A stretch of 33,453 nucleotides of DNA from an uncultured Blautia sp. (GTDB lineage Bacteria; Bacillota; Clostridia; Lachnospirales; Lachnospiraceae), in NCBI GenBank assembly GCA_900551075.1, contig URVB01000042.1, forward strand, positions 1-33,453. Direction: 5' to 3'. Numbering within the stretch: position 1 is the stretch's first letter; every line of letters starts with the position of its first letter. The notes below the pieces were generated by a model. The model saw only the letters and a list, made by a program, of their open reading frames with translations. It ran no database searches and had not been told where the DNA came from. Shown here piece after piece: positions 23,897-32,594 of this stretch. A program made the position numbers and the translations under genes.

Positions 23897-24076
23897 CACA
23901 TCATTCAAGTTTGGGGAAATATCTTCGATTAAAGTTTGTTATCTCAGTAAAAAAACTCCAAAAATAGAACAAAACAATTGGAATAACGAGACGAAAACTC
24001 AATAAAAATGAATATTATTATTGAGCATAAAATATAAAAAATGGAATATTATTGTGTAATATGAATAAAAAACAAT

Positions 24077-24095
24077 AATTAATGTTGTATTAATT
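24077..24095. promoter_or_regulatory. Candidate operator palindrome in the divergent intergenic region
   Basis: AATTAAT (24077-24083) and ATTAATT (24089-24095) form a perfect inverted repeat with a 5-bp spacer. It abuts the -35 region of the sugar operon promoter. The surrounding gap of about 320 bp is very AT-rich and contains two direct copies of GAATATTATT (24011, 24042). It is a plausible site for the divergent RpiR-type regulator. Confidence 0.45.
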
Positions 24096-24100
24096 GACAA

Positions 24101-24129
24101 TTGACAACATATATACAATGGTTTATGCT
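24101..24129 (+). promoter_or_regulatory. Promoter of the transketolase/kinase sugar operon
   Basis: A perfect -35 TTGACA (24101-24106) with 17-bp spacing to TATGCT (24124-24129). A second TTGACA occurs 7 bp upstream (24094-24099). Confidence 0.7.
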
Positions 24130-24170
24130 CTGTAATATAAACTTTATAAAATGAGTAAAGGGTGATGAAA

Positions 24171-25112
24171 ATGGAACGATCATTTAGGTCGAATTTAATC
24201 GATGCAATCATGGAGATAGCAAAGAAGGATCCGAAGGTAGTAGTTCTTAATGCGGATTCTGCCAGAGCATTGAGTTTAACAAAATTTACTGAGACTTATC
24301 CGGAACGAATGCTGAATGTCGGAATAAGTGAAACAGATCTGGTGGGAACTGCTGCCGGATTGGCTACAACAGGATTGAAACCGGTGATTGTCGGGTTTTC
24401 GATGTTTGTTTCGGAAAAGCCATATGAACAGCTTCGACAGGCAGTTGCATACCCGAATCTTAATGTGAAAGTTGTTGCAACGCATGCCGGACTATGCGTG
24501 GGGCAGGATGGGGCTTCGCACCAATGTCTTGAAGATATTTCTATTATGAGAACTCTTCCGAATTTTAAAGTTTTCGTGGCGGCAGACATTGCGGATGAAA
24601 AAGCAGCATTCTCCGCAATGATGGAATATGCTGGTCCGGCATATCTGCGATTGGGAAGGGATAAGGCAAATGACATTTTTTCGGATGGAAAAGTGAATCA
24701 GATTGGTGGCTCAGATTTATTAAGAGATGGAGAAGATGTTGCTCTTGTTGCCTGTGGTCTGATGGTTGAGCAGGCGATGAAGGCTGCCGATGCATTAGCA
24801 AAAGAAGGAATTCATGCAGCAGTTATTAATGCATATTGTATTAAGCCTCTTGATGAAGATCGTATACGTGAGTATGCAATCAGAACCGGTGCCATTGTTA
24901 CCGCTGAGGATCATTCTGTGATCGGCGGCCTTGGAGCGGCTGTAGCTCAGTATACAGCAGCAAACTGTCCGGCGGTTGTGAGGACGATTGGTGTGAATGA
25001 TACATTTGGTGAATCCGGGCTTCAGGAAGAGTTGTTTCGGAAATATGGTTTGACTTCAGAACACATCGCAGAGGAAGCGCGGATTGCAGTTAGGTTAAAG
25101 GAGGGGAAATGA
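24171..25112 (+). CDS. Transketolase, C-terminal (pyrimidine-binding) subunit
   Basis: This 313-residue subunit is the half of a split transketolase that carries the Pyr and C-terminal domains. E54 in NVGISETDLVG is the Glu that activates thiamine diphosphate. GQDGASHQCLEDI (111-123) is the typical substrate-loop motif, and the C-terminal domain includes VTAEDHSVIGGLG. It should pair with the subunit encoded next to transfer two-carbon ketol units. The ATG at 24171 is 8 nt from AAAGGG; GTG 24162 and ATG 24165 lie too close. The order C-half then N-half is the reverse of most split transketolase pairs. Confidence 0.92.
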   Translation: MERSFRSNLIDAIMEIAKKDPKVVVLNADSARALSLTKFTETYPERMLNVGISETDLVGTAAGLATTGLKPVIVGFSMFVSEKPYEQLRQAVAYPNLNVKVVATHAGLCVGQDGASHQCLEDISIMRTLPNFKVFVAADIADEKAAFSAMMEYAGPAYLRLGRDKANDIFSDGKVNQIGGSDLLRDGEDVALVACGLMVEQAMKAADALAKEGIHAAVINAYCIKPLDEDRIREYAIRTGAIVTAEDHSVIGGLGAAVAQYTAANCPAVVRTIGVNDTFGESGLQEELFRKYGLTSEHIAEEARIAVRLKEGK

Positions 25113-25927
25113 TGTCACGGGATATTACGGCACTTCAGATAAAGGCAAAAGAACTCCGCAGAGATGTTCTGGATATGATTTATAGTGCGCGCTCCGGTCA
25201 CTTGGGCGGTTCTTTGTCGGAAATGGAAATTATGGTTGCCCTTTTTCATAATGAAATGAACTTTTCCGGTAATAATAAAAATGATCCAAACCGAGACAGA
25301 CTGGTTTTGTCGAAAGGCCACACTGCTCCGGCATTGTATGTGAATCTTGCAGATGTAGGATGCTTTCCAAGAGAACGGCTTTTTGATTCCTACCGTCGCG
25401 TAGATGGACTTTTACAGGGGCATCCAAGTATGAAAACACCCGGTGTTGAAATTGCCGGGGGCTCTTTGGGGATTGGGCTTTCTGTTGCGACTGGTATGGC
25501 AATTGGAAACAGGTACCAGGATTATGAAGGACGAATTTATTGTATTATGGGTGACGGAGAAATTAATGAGGGGCAAATATGGGAGGCGGCAGCAACTGCA
25601 GCTAATTATAGTGTGGATAATCTGTGTGCTTTTGTAGATGTAAATGGGCTGCAGAACGATGCACCGACAAAAGATGTAAAAGATATGGGTGATATTGCGG
25701 CAAAATGGAATGCTTTTGGCTGGTATGTACAGGAAATTGATGGACATGATTTTAATGAAATATTTGCAGCGCTTGATCATGCACGGGCAATGAAAGGAAA
25801 GCCATCGGTTATTCTGGCGCATACGATCAAAGGCAGGGGCGTTTCTTTCATGGAAAATGTCGTGGTATGGCACGGAAAGACGCCGTCTGAAGAAGAGTAC
25901 CTGAAAGCGCGAAGAGAACTTCTATAA
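25112..25927 (+). CDS. Transketolase, N-terminal (ThDP-binding) subunit
   Basis: This 271-residue subunit binds the diphosphate of thiamine diphosphate through GDGEINEG (147-154) and the following Asn motif (DVNGLQN). Substrate-facing histidines are visible at H30 (SGHLGG), H70 (SKGHTAP) and H104 (QGHPS). The start overlaps the preceding stop; ATG 25112 is preferred because AGGAGG lies 7 nt upstream, though ATG 25109 is possible. Split transketolases inside sugar operons often have specialised substrates, for example apulose 4-phosphate (AptA/AptB). Confidence 0.92.
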   Translation: MSRDITALQIKAKELRRDVLDMIYSARSGHLGGSLSEMEIMVALFHNEMNFSGNNKNDPNRDRLVLSKGHTAPALYVNLADVGCFPRERLFDSYRRVDGLLQGHPSMKTPGVEIAGGSLGIGLSVATGMAIGNRYQDYEGRIYCIMGDGEINEGQIWEAAATAANYSVDNLCAFVDVNGLQNDAPTKDVKDMGDIAAKWNAFGWYVQEIDGHDFNEIFAALDHARAMKGKPSVILAHTIKGRGVSFMENVVVWHGKTPSEEEYLKARRELL

Positions 25928-25938
25928 GGGATAAAAAT

Positions 25939-27480
25939 ATGAAAATTTATATTGGCTGTGATGTTGGAACATCTAGTACCAAAGCAGTAGCAGTAGATGA
26001 AAAAGGCACGATTCTTGCCGAAGGATCGAAACGCTACGGCTTGTTTCAGAAATATAACAATTGGGCGGAGCAAAGCCCGGATACTTGGCTTGATGGAGCA
26101 ATTTCTTCGATCCGTGATGTAATTGCTCAGGTTGGAGAAGAAAATATTTCAACCATATGTATTAGCGCACTATATGGCGGGACTGGAGCAATGCTGGATC
26201 AAAATATGAATCCGGTGAGACCGGCATTGATCTGGATGGATCGCAGGGCGGAAGCGGAGAGAGAATGGATCCAAAAACAGATAGGTGAGAAGAAAATCTT
26301 TGATATAACAAATAATGGAACAGATTCCTATTTCGGATATACAAAACTTTTATGGGTAAAGAATCATGAACCGGAAAATTGGCAGAAAATCCGCTGGGTT
26401 TTACCCGCGAACAGCTACATTGTTTATCGGATGACCGGCGAACTGATGGTTGATTACAGTTCTGCAGGGAACTTCGGAGGTATATATGACTATAACAAGC
26501 ATTGCTGGTCCGAAGAGATGTGTGAACTTTTGGGAATTCCATCGTTCCTTATGCCGCAAAGATTCTGTAAGCCGTACGATTTGGTTGGGAATATTTCGGA
26601 GGAATATTGCGAAATGCTGGGATTGAAACATGAAGTGCAATTGTGTGCGGGTACAATCGACTGTATTTCTTCCATGTTGAGTGCAAATGCAGTGCATCCT
26701 GGCGATAATGCAGTGGTTTTGGGAACTTCCTTAAACTGGGGTGTGATTCATAAAGGTCTGTCCCGGAATGCAAATATGATTTCTATGCCATATGCAATTG
26801 AAGCAGAAAAAATCAGCTATTCATACGGTGGATCATCCACTGCCGGGGCATTACCGCGTTGGTTTGTAAGTACATTTTTAGGCAGTGAATCATCCAAGGA
26901 GTATGCTGAGATTGAGGAGCTTATCTTAAAAGAGAAAATTCCTTCCGGAAGCAATGGATTAGTTGTTCTGCCTTATTTTATGGGAGAACGAACACCGATA
27001 TGGGATCAAAATGCAACAGGAGTTTTCTTTGGAATGACCCTGGCCCACAAAAAGTCACATTTGTATTTTGCATTGCTTGAATCTGTAGCGTATTCTCTGC
27101 GTCATATTATGGAATCTATGGAATTCAGCGATGAGAAGATTCAAAGGCTGGTATTGGTGGGCGGAGGCTCAAGATCGTTGATCTGGAAACAGGTCTTTGC
27201 AAATGTGACGGGATTGCCTGTGTATACTCCGGTAAACCCGGTAGAAGCACCTCTGGGTGATGCGTTTATGGCAGCGTATGCAAATGGGAGCGTCGAACAT
27301 TTTGACGATATTGAAGATTGGATTGAATTTAATGAGCCGACCCTTCCGGATTTGAAAATGCACGAAAACTATGAAAGATATTATGAGATATACAAGCGAC
27401 TATATCTCCAGTTAAAGGAGCTTATGGCGCTCCGCAGCCAGATTATGAAAGATAACAATCCTCGGCCGGGATTAGTATAA
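25939..27480 (+). CDS. FGGY-family carbohydrate kinase, substrate unknown
   Basis: This 513-residue kinase resembles xylulokinase in build. The N-terminal ATPase loop is GCDVGTSSTKAVAV; D241 in AGTIDCISSML is the likely catalytic base; LVLVGGGSRSLIWKQV and EAPLGDAFMAAYA mark the C-terminal domain. It presumably phosphorylates a ketose or polyol imported by the following transporter, giving a sugar phosphate for the transketolase. The ribosome site is weak (AAGGGAT). Substrate cannot be deduced from sequence; xylulose, apulose, an L-pentulose or a tetrulose are all possible. Confidence 0.88.
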   Translation: MKIYIGCDVGTSSTKAVAVDEKGTILAEGSKRYGLFQKYNNWAEQSPDTWLDGAISSIRDVIAQVGEENISTICISALYGGTGAMLDQNMNPVRPALIWMDRRAEAEREWIQKQIGEKKIFDITNNGTDSYFGYTKLLWVKNHEPENWQKIRWVLPANSYIVYRMTGELMVDYSSAGNFGGIYDYNKHCWSEEMCELLGIPSFLMPQRFCKPYDLVGNISEEYCEMLGLKHEVQLCAGTIDCISSMLSANAVHPGDNAVVLGTSLNWGVIHKGLSRNANMISMPYAIEAEKISYSYGGSSTAGALPRWFVSTFLGSESSKEYAEIEELILKEKIPSGSNGLVVLPYFMGERTPIWDQNATGVFFGMTLAHKKSHLYFALLESVAYSLRHIMESMEFSDEKIQRLVLVGGGSRSLIWKQVFANVTGLPVYTPVNPVEAPLGDAFMAAYANGSVEHFDDIEDWIEFNEPTLPDLKMHENYERYYEIYKRLYLQLKELMALRSQIMKDNNPRPGLV

Positions 27481-27509
27481 AAATTATTTAAATTTTAGGA
27501 GGAATTAAG

Positions 27510-28520
27510 ATGAGAAAAAAAGTATTGGGAATTATGTTGACATCAGCAATGGCGGTAAGCATGATTGCAAATTACAGTGTATCCGCTGCTGAAACCGGTA
27601 CAGAAGAAGTGGAAGCGAAGCATGATTACAGTGATTACAAACCGAAAAAAGATGAATATAAGCTGGTATTTATTCCAAAACTTGTTCATACGTGGTATGA
27701 GGGAGTTAAGACAGGTATTGATGAAGCGGTTAAAGAATTGGCAGATCAGGGTATTGCCGTTGACTATGTATGGGATGCTCCTGCAGATGCGGTTGTAACC
27801 GATCAGACCGCTAAAATGGAAGCCAATGCATCCACGCAGCCGGACGGCATTTCCGTTGCTATCATTGATCCATCAGCAGAGACTTCTGTAATCAATGAAA
27901 TAATTGCAGGAGGCATTCCTGTATCTACATTTGATGTAGATGCCCCTGATTCCGACAGAGAGTATTATTGTGGGCATTCAACCAACTATCAGGACGGATA
28001 TGACATGGCTAAGATTCTTGCAGATGAGCTTGGCAATGAGGGACAGGTCGCAATTCTTTCAGGTTCTCTGAGCGCCAAGAATCACATTGATCGTGTACAG
28101 GGATTTAAAGACTATATAACTGAGAATACAGACATTGAAATTGTAGATGAGCAGCCGGACAATGATTCCGTTGAAGATGCGCTTGCCATTACGGAGGGCT
28201 ATCTTTCTACATATCCGGATTTAAAGGGAATATTCGGCTGTAATGGAGCAGCTCCGAACGGTGCGTGCCGGGCGATCAAAGATGCCGGGAGATCCGGAGA
28301 AATTCTTGTAGCAGGTATGACTGAGGATAAAGAAGCAGCAGAGTTTCTTCGCGATGGCACCCTGTTCTGTACTTTAAAACAGAATGTTCCGTCTTATGGT
28401 TACAACAGTGTATATAACATGATTATGATTGCAGATGGCAATGAGCCGTATGCGGTTAATGATGACATCCCTGCTGATTTTATTATGCAGGATGCGGTTG
28501 ATAATTATACCTGGGACTGA
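27510..28520 (+). CDS. Ribose-type sugar-binding protein of ABC importer
   Basis: This 336-residue exported protein has a signal peptide (about 1-27, ending VSA), a charged linker and a type 1 periplasmic-binding domain (about 45-330). Typical segments are KLVHTWYEGVKTGIDEA, VAIIDPSAETSVINEI, GIPVSTFDVDAPDS and GQVAILSGSLSAKNHIDRVQGF. It resembles RbsB/rhamnose-binding-type proteins. Like the 4428 binder, it lacks a lipobox cysteine. TAGGAGG precedes the ATG. It probably delivers the operon's unknown sugar. Confidence 0.9.
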   Translation: MRKKVLGIMLTSAMAVSMIANYSVSAAETGTEEVEAKHDYSDYKPKKDEYKLVFIPKLVHTWYEGVKTGIDEAVKELADQGIAVDYVWDAPADAVVTDQTAKMEANASTQPDGISVAIIDPSAETSVINEIIAGGIPVSTFDVDAPDSDREYYCGHSTNYQDGYDMAKILADELGNEGQVAILSGSLSAKNHIDRVQGFKDYITENTDIEIVDEQPDNDSVEDALAITEGYLSTYPDLKGIFGCNGAAPNGACRAIKDAGRSGEILVAGMTEDKEAAEFLRDGTLFCTLKQNVPSYGYNSVYNMIMIADGNEPYAVNDDIPADFIMQDAVDNYTWD

Positions 28521-28555
28521 TGTGATTTATTACTGATTAAAAATGTAAATACCAG

Positions 28556-28585
28556 GAGCTTGGATGCCTAACCGCATTCAAGCTC
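28556..28585 (+). other. Stable hairpin without T run after the binding-protein gene
   Basis: GAGCTTGGATGC (28556-28567) pairs with GCATTCAAGCTC (28574-28585, one G-U pair) around a 6-nt loop, followed by A-rich sequence. It is not a standard terminator; it may protect the upstream message and raise binding-protein levels. Confidence 0.6.
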
Positions 28586-28612
28586 TGATGAAAAAAGATT
28601 GGGGAATGGCAG

Positions 28613-30097
28613 ATGGACAAATATGCTTTACAAATGGAAAAAATTACAAAGACATTTCCGGGAGTGAAGGCGCTGGATAGTGTGACAATTGAGGCTATTT
28701 CCGGTGAGATTCACGGGCTTATTGGTGAAAACGGGGCCGGAAAAAGTACGTTGATGAAAGTTCTTATGGGTATTTACAAAGCGGATGAAGGAGAAATTCT
28801 TATCAACGGCAAAGGCGTAAAAATTGGAAATCCATCAGAAGCAATCCGGCTGGGAATTGGCATGGTGCCGCAAGAATTGAATTTGAATCCATATGTAAGT
28901 GCGGCTGAGAATATTTTCCTTGGGAATGAAATTAAAACTGGAGGCAGAATTAATTGGAAAAAAATGAACGATGAAGCCGCAAGGGTTATGTTATCCGTTG
29001 GATTAGATATCAGCCCGGCTATAATCGTAAACCGCCTTAGCTCAGCACAGCAGCAATTGGTCCAGCTTTCGCGTGTTCTTGCAACGGGTGCAGAGATACT
29101 GATATTTGATGAGCCGACTGCTTCTCTTACCTCGGTTGAAGTAGCAAAATTGCTTGCTTTAATGAAAAAATTGAAAAATGAAGGCAAGACGATTATTTTT
29201 ATAACCCATCATTTAGATGAACTGTTATCAACAACAGATCGTATTACAGTTATGAGGGATGGAAGAGTTGTGTCTGTGGACGAGACATCCTGCATTAGTG
29301 AAGCTGAATTAATTGAAAAGATGGCCGGTAAAAAAATGGCAGCCCAGGCAAGAGTGAACCGGGTCATTGCAAAAGATGAAGTTTTGCGCGTAGAACATTT
29401 TTCCGGAGTGAGAGAGTTTAAGAATATCAGTTTTTCAGTCAACCGGGGTGAGATATTCGGCATAGGCGGGTTAGTTGGTGCCGGACGCACCGAGTTAATT
29501 AGTGCGATTTTTGGGAGAACGAAAAAAAATGATGGAAAACTGTACCTGGAAGGCAAGGAGGTAGAAATTAAATCACCAGTAGAGGCGGTTAAAATGGGAA
29601 TTGGCTTTCTTCCCGAAGAGCGCCGGGCACATGGGATTTTTCCGATTTTGTCAGTTCAGGAGAATATGGTTATGCCCATGTATTATGAACTGTTTAATGG
29701 TGGTAAAATCAATTACTCTAAGTCAAAGGAAACGGCAACAAAATATATTGATCGGATTCAGATAAAGACCCCTTCGACGGAAACACAGATAAAATCCCTG
29801 AGCGGAGGAAATCAACAGAAAGTGATTCTGGCGCGCTGGCTGGCAAAGGGCGCGAAAATTATTTTTATGGACGAGCCTACCAGAGGCGTTGATGTAAATG
29901 CAAAAGCTGAGATTTATGATTTGATTAGGCAGATGACTGAGAGCGGCATCACTGTTGTTATCGTTTCTTCAGAGCATGAGGAACTGATGCTTTTGTGTGA
30001 TCGAATCATGATCATGCATGAGGGGGTACAAAAAGGGATTGTTGATTCAACGGATATAAAGACATCTCAGGATATTTTGAAAATAGCTTTAGCGTGA
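28613..30097 (+). CDS. Ribose-type ABC importer ATPase
   Basis: This 494-residue ATPase has two fused ABC domains. The first has Walker A GENGAGKST and Walker B LIFDEPTASLT with a weak signature (LSSAQQQL). The second has degenerate Walker A GLVGAGRTE, signature LSGGNQQK and IIFMDEPTRGVD. It is of the RbsA class and powers the permease encoded 10 bp downstream. The ribosome site (GGGG) is weak. Confidence 0.93.
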   Translation: MDKYALQMEKITKTFPGVKALDSVTIEAISGEIHGLIGENGAGKSTLMKVLMGIYKADEGEILINGKGVKIGNPSEAIRLGIGMVPQELNLNPYVSAAENIFLGNEIKTGGRINWKKMNDEAARVMLSVGLDISPAIIVNRLSSAQQQLVQLSRVLATGAEILIFDEPTASLTSVEVAKLLALMKKLKNEGKTIIFITHHLDELLSTTDRITVMRDGRVVSVDETSCISEAELIEKMAGKKMAAQARVNRVIAKDEVLRVEHFSGVREFKNISFSVNRGEIFGIGGLVGAGRTELISAIFGRTKKNDGKLYLEGKEVEIKSPVEAVKMGIGFLPEERRAHGIFPILSVQENMVMPMYYELFNGGKINYSKSKETATKYIDRIQIKTPSTETQIKSLSGGNQQKVILARWLAKGAKIIFMDEPTRGVDVNAKAEIYDLIRQMTESGITVVIVSSEHEELMLLCDRIMIMHEGVQKGIVDSTDIKTSQDILKIALA

Positions 30098-30107
30098 TGG
30101 AGGAAAT

Positions 30108-31073
30108 ATGGGTAAAAAAGAGAAATTTGACATTATGAACCTGCCCACAGAATATATGATGCTGGTGGTGCTTGTAATTCTTTGTATTGTGCTAAGTGTT
30201 TTAAAACCGGCTTTTTATTCGTCGTTTAATGTATCAACATTAATTCGAACGATTTCCTGGACGACGATGGTTGCATTTGGACAAACGTTGGTATTATTAA
30301 CGGGAGGAATTGATTTGTCAGTAGCCGGCATGGCTGGTATGTCGGGAATTCTTTCCGCGTGGTATATGGTTAATGCCGGGATTTCACCGGTGATTGTAAT
30401 CCCGTGTGTTATTATTTTTGCATATTTCTGCGGCTGCCTTAATGGGGTTCTTATTACAAAAATGGGGATGGTTCCGTTTATTGTGACTTTGGCGAGCGGG
30501 CAGATTTTTACCGGTATCATTTATGTGATTACCCAGGGGCATCCGATCCTTGGAATACCCGCAAATGCTGTTGTACTTGGACAAGGTATGCTGTCTGGTG
30601 TAATTCCGTATCCGACAATTATTATGCTGATTTTATGTCTTGTGCTTGCATATGTAATGAAATACTTGCCGTTTGGCCGTTATGTCTATGCAGTAGGAGG
30701 AAACAGAGAAGCTGCCTGTATCGCAGGCATCAAGGTGAATGCTGTCACAATTAATGTGTATGGAATATCGGCGGTTATGGCATCTGTTGCAGGCATTCTG
30801 ATTACTTGTAGACTTGGTACTGCGCAGCCTACGGTAGGTGCTGATTGGGTAATGCCTTCCGTTACAGCAGCGGCAATCGGCGGCACATCCTTAGCGGGAG
30901 GAAGAGGTACGATTATCGGTGCGCTGATTGGTGGGTGCTTTATGGGGGTTGTACAAAATGCAATTACTATTTTAGCCATTTCTGCATATTGGGAACAGGT
31001 GATTACCGGAACAATTATTTTGATTGCGATTGCAATTGACTGCATTAAGTCGAAGAGACTGAGCGCTTCATGA
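30108..31073 (+). CDS. Ribose-type ABC importer permease
   Basis: This 321-residue multi-spanning RbsC-class protein shows FGQTLVLLTGGIDLSVAG, GMVPFIVTLASGQIF and TAAAIGGTSLAGGRGT. Only one permease is encoded, so the channel is probably a homodimer, unlike the arabinose-linked importer upstream. TGGAGG lies 9 nt before the ATG. Confidence 0.92.
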   Translation: MGKKEKFDIMNLPTEYMMLVVLVILCIVLSVLKPAFYSSFNVSTLIRTISWTTMVAFGQTLVLLTGGIDLSVAGMAGMSGILSAWYMVNAGISPVIVIPCVIIFAYFCGCLNGVLITKMGMVPFIVTLASGQIFTGIIYVITQGHPILGIPANAVVLGQGMLSGVIPYPTIIMLILCLVLAYVMKYLPFGRYVYAVGGNREAACIAGIKVNAVTINVYGISAVMASVAGILITCRLGTAQPTVGADWVMPSVTAAAIGGTSLAGGRGTIIGALIGGCFMGVVQNAITILAISAYWEQVITGTIILIAIAIDCIKSKRLSAS

Positions 31074-31101
31074 AAAATTCAATAGTATGGAGGAAAAATT
31101 C

Positions 31102-31881
31102 TTGAAAGTTGATTTTAGTAAAGTTATAGAATTAAGCCATGATATGATACCGTCAATGCCGGATAAAGAGACAAAACCGTTCGATCACTCTCCGGAAGCG
31201 GAGCCTTTTGAGCCGGATCAGAAAAAGGAAGAACATTTCCGGCTGCTTGCACAAACCTATGATGTATCGGTAATGGGAGAGAGAGGCGAACCCCATCCGG
31301 AGGGCTCCTGGTACATTTCGGGAGAAGTTTTTTTCTGGACACATTGTGGAACGCATGTGGAATTTCCGTTTCATCATGTAAAGAAAGGGCTTCAGGCACA
31401 AAATTATCCCATTGAGAACCTGATTGGAGATTGTGCGGTAGTTGATTTTACAGATAAAAAAGCCGGTGATGCGATGACTTTGAGAGAGTTCAAAGAAAGA
31501 GGACAGCACATTAAGGAAGGGGATATGGTATTTCTGCACACCGGACTGGATGCAAAATGGAGGACGGATGACTGGGAACCGTATCCGTATGTGGAACCTG
31601 ATGCTATTAAATGGCTGGTAGACGAAAAGAAGATCAAAGCTATCGGGACGGATGCTACCTCTCTTGAGGACTTTACTCATAAGGATGAAAATGGTATTGA
31701 TGATCAGCCGAACCACAATTATATTTTTAAACATAATTGTGCGATGGTTGAGTCCCTGACTAATTTGGATAAAATTGGGAAACGTGCATTTGTAACAATT
31801 GAACCACTAAAGATTCAGGGTATTGAAGCCTGCCCGGTTCGCATCATGGCATTTCTTGAGGGCGCATTGTTGCCGGATTGA
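31102..31881 (+). CDS. Cyclase-family hydrolase (PF04199, kynurenine-formamidase-like)
   Basis: This protein of about 259 residues carries the metal-binding cyclase signature as HCGTHVEFPFH (about 81-91), where the family consensus is HxGTHxDxPxH; the usual Asp is Glu. Members hydrolyse amides or lactones using Mn/Zn. The start is probably TTG at 31102, because GGAGG (31089-31093) sits 8 nt before it; the in-frame ATG at 31087 overlaps that ribosome site. Within a sugar operon it might open a lactone or act on a derivatised sugar, but this is conjecture. Confidence 0.8.
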   Translation: MKVDFSKVIELSHDMIPSMPDKETKPFDHSPEAEPFEPDQKKEEHFRLLAQTYDVSVMGERGEPHPEGSWYISGEVFFWTHCGTHVEFPFHHVKKGLQAQNYPIENLIGDCAVVDFTDKKAGDAMTLREFKERGQHIKEGDMVFLHTGLDAKWRTDDWEPYPYVEPDAIKWLVDEKKIKAIGTDATSLEDFTHKDENGIDDQPNHNYIFKHNCAMVESLTNLDKIGKRAFVTIEPLKIQGIEACPVRIMAFLEGALLPD

Positions 31882-31955
31882 TTGAAACGGAGCAAAGACA
31901 GTGACAGGTTTTGGTGAGGGAATATATTATTCGCAGAGAAAACGGGGACGGTTAT

Positions 31956-32399
31956 ATGAAAATAGCGATAGGCTGCGACCCTAATGCGCAGCAGGCAAAA
32001 GAAGAGGCAATTATTTTTATTGCAAAAAAGGGTTACGGGGAAGTGACAGACTTTGGAAGCGAAGATCCTATATATGCAAGAGTTGCAATCCGGGTGGCAG
32101 AAGAAGTGGCGGCAGGTAAATACGACAGAGGTATCCTGCTCTGCGGTACCGGAATAGGAGTTTGCATTTCTGCAAACAAAGTAAAAGGAGCATATGCGGC
32201 TATTCTTTCGGATGTTTATTCGGCAGAACGGGCACGTTTGTCAAATGATGCTAATATTGCATGTATGGGTGCTTTTACAACTGGAAGCAAAAATCGTGAA
32301 GAAATACTTACTGCATTTTTGACTAACGAGTTTATTGCCGGTTGTGCATCGCAGCCCAAAGTTGATGAGTTCCGTAAGTATGATAACGAACGCAATTAA
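31956..32399 (+). CDS. RpiB/LacAB-family sugar-phosphate isomerase with altered active site
   Basis: This 147-residue protein has the RpiB fold: MKIAIGCD, YARVAIRVAEEVAAG, GILLCGTGIGVCISANK (proposed catalytic C63) and SNDANIACMGA. Two family residues differ. The D-H pair near the N-terminus reads D8-P9, and the ring-opening His (QHNDTN in E. coli RpiB) is S96. It should still isomerise an aldose/ketose phosphate, perhaps one that is already open-chain. ATG 31956 starts the conserved fold; an extension to 31911 has no support. It is the last gene of the operon. Confidence 0.85.
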   Translation: MKIAIGCDPNAQQAKEEAIIFIAKKGYGEVTDFGSEDPIYARVAIRVAEEVAAGKYDRGILLCGTGIGVCISANKVKGAYAAILSDVYSAERARLSNDANIACMGAFTTGSKNREEILTAFLTNEFIAGCASQPKVDEFRKYDNERN

Positions 32400-32410
32400 A
32401 TTTATCAGAC

Positions 32411-32453
32411 AGGCATTCTCGTGTCCGGAGAGGGAAGCGGGAATGCCTTTTTG
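32411..32453 (+). terminator. Intrinsic terminator after the sugar operon
   Basis: AGGCATTC (32411-32418) pairs with GAATGCCT (32441-32448) over an internal structured loop, followed by TTTTT. Confidence 0.75.
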
Positions 32454-32594
32454 GTATTCGTTTGATATGTGAATCCTACATTTCCTGAAATTCTGAAAGC
32501 GTACAGTTATTTGCTGATTGGAATATTTTCTGGAAAATAACAAATGCAGATGATAATTCAATAGATTGACCCTAAAAAATTATAGATATACAGT

